A DNA stretch of 15,518 nucleotides from Smittium culicis. Its lineage: Eukaryota; Kickxellomycota; Harpellomycetes; Harpellales; Legeriomycetaceae. The DNA is taken from the NCBI GenBank assembly GCA_001970855.1, contig LSSN01001385.1, positions 1-15,518 on the forward strand, read 5' to 3'. The notes under the pieces are model-generated. The model worked only from the letters and a program-made list of their open reading frames with translations. It searched no databases and had not been told where the DNA came from. The position numbers and the translations under genes are program-made. Shown here in pieces: positions 9,478-15,518 of this stretch. How positions within the stretch are numbered: position 1 is the first letter of the stretch; every line of letters starts with the position of its first letter.

Positions 9478-10601
9478 TCAGAGGTTGTAATCTCTGCTAA
9501 CAATATGATCAAATTCATCACGATCAACAGCGTACTCGCGCATAATATCGCGTTCAAGCATGTGTAGCCTCTTCCCAACAATAACCAAACTGTGTAGTGG
9601 CTTGCCCAGATCTACATTTCTTAGCGAGTTCAGCGTGCCTACCTTGATCTCTTGAGAATCAGATCCGAGACGAGCAACAGCTACTGCTAACGTATCCCCA
9701 TTGTACGCTTCGACCATCATGTCGCTATCTATCGCATCCTTATTATTCTGCTGTTCCTCCTCCTCAGCATCGCTGTCAATTTCGCCATCGCGCTTACGCA
9801 TTCGCAGCTCGTGTACATCAAGTAGCTGCTCGATTGCTGTCATTGTTGTCATGTACCGTGGGGGCTCGTATATCAACCGCCCGCGCGCCATATTCTCAAC
9901 GCTCTGTTCCTTTACTTTAATGTCCAGCAGCACCAATGTGTGAAGTCCAATCCTGGCATTCTCGGCAATGCGGTCGTACCAGCTGTCCGGCCGCCACGTC
10001 TCCGTAAAGAACACCATCGATATTGTCTGCCCGAAATTGTACAGCTGCAGACCCACCGCCCCTATCGCATTCATAACACTCGCATTGTGGATAGCCCTGA
10101 CCGGAATTCCCTCGCTGCGCGCGCGCAGCTCGAGATCTGTATGTGTTGTAGCCCTAAATATAAATAATTAATATTGTTGTAATTATTACTAAATTGTTTT
10201 TATATATTTAGAGTTGGGAAAAGTCAAACGGAAATTAAATATAATTAGAAGTTTTTTATTTTACCCGTATGGATCGCCGACTACGAGGAAAGCTACGTTT
10301 TTGGTTTTAGCTTCGCGCAAGATCTCGTCGCTCTGCTGCTCGACCATTTCGCGATCAGCAACAATAACCGGTTTACCATAGAGCTCTTCCTAAAAAGTAT
10401 ATATTTTTGATGAGAAAAAAAAATTATGATGTTGGTGGAAGGGAGGGAAGGTAAGAATATGTTTACTAGCTTTTCTTTTTCTACGAGGAGGATACTTGTG
10501 TAGGCTTCTAGATAGACTCTATCGCAAGACTGAATGGCTTTAAGGCCTCTTACGGTAATATCTTGTTCGTCGAAAAGGCCTAAGCCGATTATGTACAACA
10601 T
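9478..10601 (-). CDS. DPH5: Diphthine methyl ester synthase, three exons
   Basis: Exons are 10601-10467, 10389-10265 and 10153-9478 (936 nt, 311 residues plus TGA). DPH5 uses S-adenosylmethionine to methylate the modified histidine of elongation factor 2 in the cytosol, an intermediate step of diphthamide synthesis. Exon 1 encodes the start MLYIIGLGL, then DITVRGL and YLEAYTSIL. Exon 2 gives [18 protein letters not shown] and LVVGDPYG. Exon 3 gives [63 protein letters not shown] and GKPLHSLVI, all hallmarks of the family. Both introns are GT-AG, and removing them restores a single frame with every motif in order. An Asp/Glu/Gln/Asn-rich insert at about residues 204-233 is longer than in yeast. 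Length is close to the yeast protein (about 300). Only the tail after about residue 280 is weakly conserved. Confidence 0.95.
10154..10264 (-). other. DPH5 intron 2 (111 nt)
   Basis: Donor GTAAAA follows TACGG; acceptor TTTAG precedes GGCTACAACA. The intron is phase 2, splitting the glycine codon of DPYG|ATTHTDL. It is far more AT-rich than the exons. The join is supported by exact continuity of the conserved DPH5 motif. Confidence 0.9.
10390..10466 (-). other. DPH5 intron 1 (77 nt)
   Basis: Donor GTAAAC follows GAAAAGCTA; acceptor TTTTTAG precedes GAAGAGCTC. The intron is phase 0, between KEKL and EELYG. Reading straight through also stays open but inserts residues foreign to DPH5 and then runs into a stop after exon 2, so splicing is the better reading. 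Confidence 0.9.
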
Positions 10602-11065
10602 CCCCTTTTACACGAATTTTTTTTATATATTTTTGTGTGTCTGGCGGAAATGTAAAAACTTTTATCGTTTTTAAAAAGAATTGAGAAAAGTTTGATTTTT
10701 AAAAATCTAAAACTGTTTGTGATAAAAAAAATCAAGAAAGAGAATCGAAATATAATTGGGAAGGGCTTGAAAAAGTTTAAACCATTAGCAAATCATTATC
10801 TAACAAAAAAAAATAAAGTGTTGCTTTGAAATAATTTAGGAAAATTTTATAAGGAGAATTCCAAATGCGACGATCCGATCCTCTCAAGAAAAAATCTTAC
10901 TTTTACTTGCACATTAGCATTTATATAATGTTTATGGTTTTATAGTATAAGTAAAAAAAAAGACACGAAATAAAAAAAAAAGATAGTTAAAAAGCGAATT
11001 ATTGATTGATAATAAAGATTCAAAAAAAAAAGGTGGGTTAAATTTTAAGATTAGAAAGGGAATAG
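10602..11065 (-). promoter_or_regulatory. DPH5 upstream region and 3' end of the 169-residue gene
   Basis: On the minus strand an AAATATATAAAA box lies about 20-30 bases before the DPH5 ATG. The rest is AT-rich with A-runs (plus strand, around 10951-11030). No further ORF is supported. Both neighbours are on the minus strand, so this interval also carries the 3' untranslated part of the gene at 11066-11575. Confidence 0.4.
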
Positions 11066-11575
11066 CTAGATGAGCTTGAAGAAGTGGGTAGGTAGAGGAG
11101 CGACAAAGTTAGCGTTGTGATCTACAATGTATCTGAAGAATCTCATGTAGTGACCACGGTCTTTCTGGAGGCACTCAGATTTGATGAGGGCTAAGCAGCG
11201 TCTTTTGCTAACAACGAATTCGTGTCTATCACGGTGCCAAATTTCCTTTTCACGGGTGGCGAGAAATTCGATATCATGTGGGCGTAAGTCGCGGATTCTG
11301 AGTGCGTTGGTATCAGCGGAGAGGCGTTGGAGATAAGAGGCCCATCCTTCACCTCTTTTTGGGCTGTAGTCGTTTTCCAAAGTTCTCCAAGCGAGGATGA
11401 TCAAGTCGTTGAGGAGTTCAGAGTAGATCAAGTACATTTCGTCTTGATGGTTTTCAACCTTTTGAGTAAGCATGTTGATGGTCTTTTGCATTTCATAAAC
11501 CTGTCTGCTGAGCTCAGTAGTGTTCATGTCCTTGTAAGTGACAATACTTTGTTCACTGACGTTATCAATATCCAT
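11066..11575 (-). CDS. Unrecognised 169-residue protein with N-terminal coiled coil
   Basis: I do not recognise this protein. It is a single exon from ATG at 11575-11573 (minus-strand context aaaaATGG, a good eukaryotic start) to TAG at 11068-11066. G+C is clearly higher than in the flanks, and no other long frame in this interval has plausible composition, so it is probably real. Residues 22-40 show an unbroken heptad pattern (L22, V26, M29, I33, L36, V40), predicting a coiled coil that may run to about residue 60. The remainder is a mixed, basic-and-acidic domain rich in Arg, His and aromatic residues (WASYLQRL, EIWHRDRHEF, YMRFFRYIVDHN). There is no signal peptide or membrane segment. It is probably soluble and oligomeric. 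It lies 464 bp upstream of DPH5 on the same strand, without evidence of a shared role. Confidence 0.75.
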   Translation of the reverse strand: MDIDNVSEQSIVTYKDMNTTELSRQVYEMQKTINMLTQKVENHQDEMYLIYSELLNDLIILAWRTLENDYSPKRGEGWASYLQRLSADTNALRIRDLRPHDIEFLATREKEIWHRDRHEFVVSKRRCLALIKSECLQKDRGHYMRFFRYIVDHNANFVAPLPTHFFKLI

Positions 11576-12520
11576 TTTTAAAAAGTATTAATATTCTTGG
11601 GAAAGGCTATAGTGATCAATGCAGGCTAACTATAAAGACAAAATGTTTGATTAAGTATAAATGGTAAAACTGATAAATAGAGTAGAATATATAAAACTAA
11701 AGGCTAAATAGAGGCAGAGAAAGATATGGAGATTTTTTTTTTTTTTTGGAGGGGTGAGAGAGAGAGGAGAGGCGTAGTGGAGTAGGCTATATAATTAAGG
11801 AACAAATACTTTTCATTTAAATGAAAAATATTTGTTATAGAAAGAGAGAATGAGTTAAGCGTCAGATATTAATGTTAAATAAAGTATATATTGGGGGGGG
11901 GGGGGATAAGTGCGGTGAAGAGGGGGGAAGGGGGATAAAGAGGTAATTTTGAGTAGTGACGAAAATATGAATAAAACAAAAAGATTTGAAAGAGACAAAT
12001 AGTAATCTTACATTATCGAGAATTAAAGTGAAATTTAAAAAGAAACGGAAAAAAATGGAAGATTTATCGCCATCTTTCATCGATCAAACAAATAGCATAA
12101 AGACAGCCACACAAATACTCTCCTCTCTCAACAAACCAGAGTCCAAATAAGAAATAAAGATGAGAACGAGGATATGGACGAAATAAATTGGCAGGCAAGA
12201 GGCGCAAGCTAAAACATTAAAACCCAAGTGGAGCCATATTTTGTCGTAAGACAAATAGAAAAATATGTTGGAAGAAATGGGAAAGGAGTTGGAGTAAATA
12301 GGGAAGAAGATGAGCGGCTCAATTAGATTGTATTTATCATCAGGATAAACACGAGAGATGGAAGTGAAATACGGGTCAATTATTAAGACAGTATATAGGG
12401 AGAAAGTTCAGGTGATCAAGCAGCATGTGGCCTGAGTGTGCGAGCGTTGTGAGTAGTAAATAGATGTGTTTAGGCAGATAATTGAAACATTTACCTCTAA
12501 AAGTTTGGGGCTAGGAGTTT
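11576..12520 (-). promoter_or_regulatory. Long purine/pyrimidine-skewed upstream region
   Basis: This region precedes the minus-strand gene at 11575. The plus strand is strongly purine-rich, so the gene's own strand is pyrimidine-rich, as in many fungal promoters. Landmarks are a T15 run (11733-11747) followed by GGAGGGGTGAGAGAGAGAGG, a 36-bp palindrome at 11801-11836, and a G13 run (11893-11905) followed by G6 and G5 runs to 11934. No coding frame is convincing: the minus-strand ORF at 11862-12080 owes its prolines to the C-runs. Confidence 0.4.
11801..11836. repeat. 36-bp palindrome centred on TTTAAA
   Basis: AACAAATACTTTTCATTT is followed by its reverse complement with one mismatch in 18 pairs (C at 11809 against A at 11828). 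It lies about 225 bp upstream of the ATG at 11575 and could be a dimeric protein-binding site or a cruciform. No known binding-site consensus is recognised. Confidence 0.55.
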
Positions 12521-13132
12521 ATTCTTACAGTAAAAAAACGAATAAAGAAAGATTTTAAAGAAACGTTTTGTTTAGATGAGCAGGTTGAGGCTTTATTTAT
12601 GCGTTTTTTTTCTTTATAAAGATTGGTTTCTTGGGAGATATTTTCATTGCTTTGCATGCTTTTTCCTATCAAATTCATTCGGCCTTTATTCTGGTGCAAT
12701 GAAAATCCTGCGTGTATACTCTCACTACCTCTCCCGCAGCCAAGATTGTGTCTTCACCATTAAACATCAACTGATAGCCAGTTCACCCAACCACCGATTT
12801 TTCTGACAATGAATGGCCAATAATCAGCGTTGCTTAGAATTTGTATATTGGCGACGTGATATAGATCAAAGACATCCAGTAATCGATCTTAATTATTGTA
12901 AAAATAATAAAACTACAAATCATAATTTGAATATTCCAATTACCAGTTAGAATCTGATATTATTCATGATTAAATATGAGATCAGCTAATAGGTAGACGC
13001 TAAAGATATTTATTCGACCATCTAAAACCCTTGCCGATATGGGCGATCCCAAAAAAGAGGGTTTAGAGAGGAAAAAAAAAAAACATACTGAACTAATCAT
13101 GTGTTGATGATTATTTTTGGAATGCAATCTAG
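12521..13132. other. Gene-free region before the MITE cluster
   Basis: No supported gene. Two short ORFs on opposite strands around 12511-12806 have no recognisable features. Small inverted repeats are present: TCTAAAACCC...GAGGGTTTAGA at about 13020-13067, and AATCAT...ATGATT near 13096-13113. Confidence 0.45.
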
Positions 13133-13318
13133 TTTCATCATGCCCAACACTAAGTAAAAGAACTAAAACTTTATTTGTTTAAGGTTTAGAAGCAGGATAA
13201 CTATTTGCTGCAACTATACGACAAACCAATTATTTTTTTGGCCTCGGAATATTATTGATTCTTGTAATTTAAATATCTCGCTTTTGTAGAGAAAAAACAG
13301 TTTACCGCCAAGGAAAGG
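13133..13318 (-). mobile_element. MITE family A, degraded copy in reverse orientation
   Basis: Read in reverse complement relative to the other copies, four landmarks fall at almost the same offsets as in the copy at 5212. CCCAACAC is at position 11, TTTGC at 72 (73 in copy 1), CTCGGAAT at 111 (112 in copy 1), and ACCGCC then GGAAAGG close the element. The length of 186 bp fits. The left terminus has decayed; GGAAAGG is followed by TTTAA rather than GTTAA. The GTTGGCTATA word is lost. Confidence 0.55.
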
Positions 13319-13635
13319 TTTAAGCTATTGCTGGAAATTTTCACCTTGAATTATAGCGTTGACAAGAATGATTATTAGCTTGACATAAACAGACTTGATT
13401 GATTCAGCGAATTCCTAAATATCAGGCCAGTCTAATCTCTTTATGGCTCCTACTTTCATATGGCATTTATGAATATAGATTAATTAAACTAGAGCATTTG
13501 CGCATATGTACAGCGTTTTGTTTTGCGTTTTGCCCACCAGTCAACTGATACTTAAACCATCAAATTCCGCCACTCGTGAGTTAATAGTATAAATCGCATA
13601 ATTTGTAGTACCATAAATATTAAGGATAAACTATT

Positions 13636-13832
13636 TTTACCCTTTCCCGGGCGGTAGACTATTTTTGACCCACCAGATATAGCCAACAGCGTTCAATTAT
13701 AATACTTTAATTCTGAGGCTATAAGAATTACTGGTATAATTTAAAATAACTGCAAATAATATACCTGCTTAAAAGTCATAAACGAATTATAAAACAGATA
13801 CATATTAAGATTGTTGGACGAGAAAGGGTTAA
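13636..13832 (+). mobile_element. MITE family A, copy at 13640 (complete)
   Basis: The 189-bp body runs from CCCTTTCCCGGGCGG to ACGAGAAAGGG. The right flank is TTAA (13829-13832) and the left flank TTTA (13636-13639), one base off the expected duplication. Length is identical to the copy at 5212. The two share TTTTTGACCCACC, GATATAGCCAACAGCGTTCAATT and AACTGCAAATAATATAC. No coding capacity. Confidence 0.78.
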
Positions 13833-14098
13833 TTTCATATAGCTATCAGCCAATTAGCTGAATTTACCATAATTACCTATTCCCATTTGCTAGTATTCTC
13901 AAGGTTTGATAAAATAGTAAATTCTAGGCCAGGTATAATCAGATTTCACATGCGAAAACCTTATTACTGTTAGCTATTCTGCATTTACTCAATCTGATTT
14001 TTATGCACTCGCCAATAATGCCTCAATACGACTTCACTCACTTTAACTGTCTATTGGCCCATTGCTTTAACTATTCTCTGCTAATTAACTGCTGCCTT
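13833..14098. other. Spacer between MITE copies
   Basis: About 265 bp without a gene or recognised element. G+C is a little higher than in the 1-8 kb desert. A small inverted repeat AGCTATCAGCCAATTAGCT lies near 13842-13860. Confidence 0.4.
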
Positions 14099-14297
14099 TT
14101 AACCCTTTCAGGGGAGGTTGGCTTTTTTTGAACAACCAAAACTTTCCAACCAAATATCAATCTGATAAATTAATATTAAATAATAAAAAATTATTGGTCA
14201 ATAATTATTATAAATCCAATAATTAATCAATAATGTATGACTTGACCAATTATGATATTTAAAAGTGTTAAAGAGAGTTGGCCCCATAAAGGGTTAA
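14099..14297 (+). mobile_element. MITE family B, complete, TTAA-flanked
   Basis: TTAA at 14099-14102 and 14294-14297 flank a 191-bp body. It starts CCCTTTCAGGGGAGG and ends CCCCATAAAGGG; in reverse complement the end is CCCTTTATGGGG, giving 12-bp terminal repeats that differ only in the two middle bases. The outer six bases match family A but the interior does not. An internal inverted repeat, ATTGGTCAA (14193-14201) and TTGACCAAT (14242-14250), lies in the middle of the body. No coding capacity. Perfect TTAA duplications suggest a comparatively recent insertion. The solo end at 3029 matches its left terminus. Confidence 0.75.
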
Positions 14298-14335
14298 CCA
14301 TGGATTTTTTTTTTTTAGTGATTAGCTGCTGCTCT

Positions 14336-14545
14336 TTAACCCTATCACGGCCAGTATACAATTTTTGGCCTATCAAGTTTAGCCAACTGTTTTCAAATAT
14401 AAATTTAAAATACCAGAATTATTCGCTTTTTAACTTTTTGTGGATTGTCGTTAAATGCAAAATAGTTTTATAAACCATATAGATGAGTCTGAACGAATAG
14501 ATCACGGTGTAGTTTGTTAGTATAATTGTCATGACTATTCAATGT
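14336..14545 (+). mobile_element. MITE family A, copy at 14340 (right end decayed)
   Basis: TTAA at 14336-14339 precedes CCCTATCACGG. TAGCCAAC is at element position 41, as in the other copies, with CAATTTTTGGCC just before it in place of TATTTTTGACC. Further in, TGCAAAATA and GAACGAAT...GTGTAG follow the family order. No GAAAGGG-TTAA terminus is visible, so the end coordinate is approximate. It lies only 42 bp after family B's right TTAA. Confidence 0.6.
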
Positions 14546-14724
14546 CTACTAATATTATTGGCGGGACTGAATGATGTTCAAATTTTTATAGGAGTTCCTG
14601 AACAAAGAGAAAACGTTGATGTAGTATAACTTTATTGGCTTGGGCATCGTATATTGATTTTTTATTATTGGAATTAAAAAGGAATTTCAATTTTTCTTAA
14701 TATTCATTTCAATTAAGAATGATT

Positions 14725-14850
14725 ATTTGCTATAAAAAAGTACCGGTTTTACTTATTGGATATTTATTAATCTGCAATTATATAAGCTATAACCCTTCAC
14801 ACTATAAAATGACCACCTCATAATGAATCGTCCATATTTATTCGTTTAAT
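14725..14850 (+). repeat. Approx. 120-bp dispersed repeat, copy 1
   Basis: It aligns with 15046-15180. Shared words are TTTGCTA, then AAGCTRTAACYCTTYACACTATAAAAT, then ATAAWGA...TCCATA/TCATA. The ACCCTTCACACTATAAAATGACC core resembles a transposon end (CCCTT, then CTAT, then TGACC as in family A), so it may itself be an old TTAA-element relic. Confidence 0.5.
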
Positions 14851-15043
14851 TTAACCATTTCAATTACGGTAGATTGTTTATCACCAACAAGTTATAGCCA
14901 ATAGATTTCAATTATTTGCTTAATTTCGAGATCCGTATAATTACTGGTTTAAAAAATTTTAACAACAAATAATTTATTCACTTTAAAATCATATACGAAT
15001 CTTGTATTTATTTTTTATTGTATGCTGCACGCGAAAGGGTTAA
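14851..15043 (+). mobile_element. MITE family A, copy at 14855
   Basis: TTAA at 14851-14854 and 15040-15043 flank a 185-bp body. The right end GCGAAAGGG is intact; the left end CCATTTCAATTACGGTAGA has decayed from CCCTTTCCCGGGCGGTAGA. TAGCCAA is at element position 41. AATTACTGGTTTAAA and TCATATACGAAT match the copy at 13640. No coding capacity. Confidence 0.75.
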
Positions 15044-15045
15044 AA

Positions 15046-15180
15046 GTATTTTTTGCTAAAAATAATCAATGCAGTACTCATTATCCACTGATTCATTTAT
15101 ACTATTTTAAAAGCTGTAACTCTTTACACTATAAAATATCACATTTATAAAGAGTTTTTCATACAAGATTTATATTATTT
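15046..15180 (+). repeat. Approx. 120-bp dispersed repeat, copy 2
   Basis: Direct repeat of 14725-14850 at an offset of about 325 bp, on the other side of the MITE at 14855. The strongest block is AAGCTGTAACTCTTTACACTA (15111 onward) against AAGCTATAACCCTTCACACTA (14786 onward). Confidence 0.5.
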
Positions 15181-15359
15181 TATAATGGGTTAGGCTACCT
15201 CATTCAATCCAAAAAGCTAATAATGATTTACACACAATTTTATTACTTGCTGCCTTAATAAAACTTTTAAAAAATTCTAACTGCCTTAAAGCTAAACTGC
15301 TTATATCGAGTAAGATTGGCTATATTTTTATGAACAATAACAGTCCTTTGCACGTGAAA
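15181..15359. other. AT-rich spacer
   Basis: No gene is seen. AGTCCTTTGCACGTGAAAG at about 15341-15359 could be an extended or shifted left terminus of the following MITE. Confidence 0.35.
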
Positions 15360-15518
15360 GATATAATTGGGCGATAGGTTATTTTTTGATTTGCCAAATA
15401 TAGCCAACTGATCTCAATAAAAGTAATTTTACATTTAGGCTTTTACAATTATTGGTTTATTATTTATTTTCTAACAAATAGTTAATACGCTTCTTGTGCC
15501 TAGCGAATAATTAAATTA
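15360..15518 (+). mobile_element. MITE family A, partial, cut by window edge
   Basis: GGGCGATAGGTTATTTTTTGA is followed by TATAGCCAACTG, with TAGCCAAC at position 42 from the inferred start. ACAATTATTGGTTTA and CTAACAAATA then follow the family order. The outer left terminus is decayed, so the start is inferred from alignment. The right end is expected about 30 bp beyond the window. Confidence 0.6.

Noticed and set aside
9701..10171. Plus-strand ORFs opposite DPH5
   Set aside because: They are shadows of exon 3; the Ser/Cys-rich translation is the antisense of the Asp/Glu-rich DPH5 insert.
11327..11581. Plus-strand ORF opposite the 169-residue gene
   Set aside because: It lies wholly antisense to the longer frame, which has better start context and a coiled-coil pattern.
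11862..12080. Minus-strand ORF with a proline-rich stretch
   Set aside because: The prolines come from the C13 and other C-runs read on the minus strand; the rest is Phe/Leu/Ile-rich as expected from AT-rich DNA.
12511..12806. Overlapping short ORFs on both strands
   Set aside because: They overlap each other, have background composition and no recognisable domain.
13504..13639. Possible additional family A fragment (TTTTGCCCACCAG then CAACTG)
   Set aside because: Only one 13-base word matches at the expected offset; later landmarks are missing and no terminus is visible.
14252..14473. Plus-strand ORF of 73 codons
   Set aside because: It runs across the end of MITE family B and into family A, so it is an accidental frame in non-coding repeats.

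Overview
The window looks like nuclear DNA of an early-diverging fungus with very AT-rich intergenic DNA. Gut-dwelling Kickxellomycotina such as Harpellales are one possibility, but that placement is a guess. Evidence for a eukaryote: an SKP1 gene, a DPH5 gene split by two GT-AG introns, AATAAA poly(A) signals, and the 3' part of a non-LTR retrotransposon. Coding DNA is visibly richer in G+C than its surroundings.

Layout. 1-1074: C-terminal part of a LINE-type reverse transcriptase, entering from beyond the left edge and broken by one in-frame stop. 1075-8578: about 7.5 kb of gene-free AT-rich DNA holding short repeats, hairpins and one well-preserved TTAA-flanked miniature inverted-repeat element (5208-5404). 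8579-11575: the gene island. It holds SKP1 on the plus strand, then DPH5 and an unrecognised 169-residue coiled-coil protein, both on the minus strand. SKP1 and DPH5 are convergent and about 420 bp apart. 11576-12520: the long upstream region of the 169-residue gene, strongly purine-biased on the plus strand, with a G13 run and a 36-bp palindrome. 12521-15518: gene-free, with a cluster of piggyBac-like miniature elements.

The most interesting content is that set of non-autonomous elements. Family A (about 185-190 bp; ends CCCTTTC...GAAAGGG; TTAA at the borders) has six recognisable members: 5212, 13133 (inverted), 13640, 14340, 14855 and 15360 (cut by the window edge). The word TAGCCAA(C) falls at element position 41-42 in all five forward members. 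Family B (191 bp, at 14103) has the same CCCTTT end and TTAA flanks but different internal sequence. No transposase gene is in the window, so mobilisation would have to come from elsewhere.

The genes do not form one pathway. SKP1 is the adaptor of SCF ubiquitin ligases, DPH5 makes an intermediate of diphthamide on elongation factor 2, and the third gene is of unknown function. No tRNA, rRNA or CRISPR array was seen.
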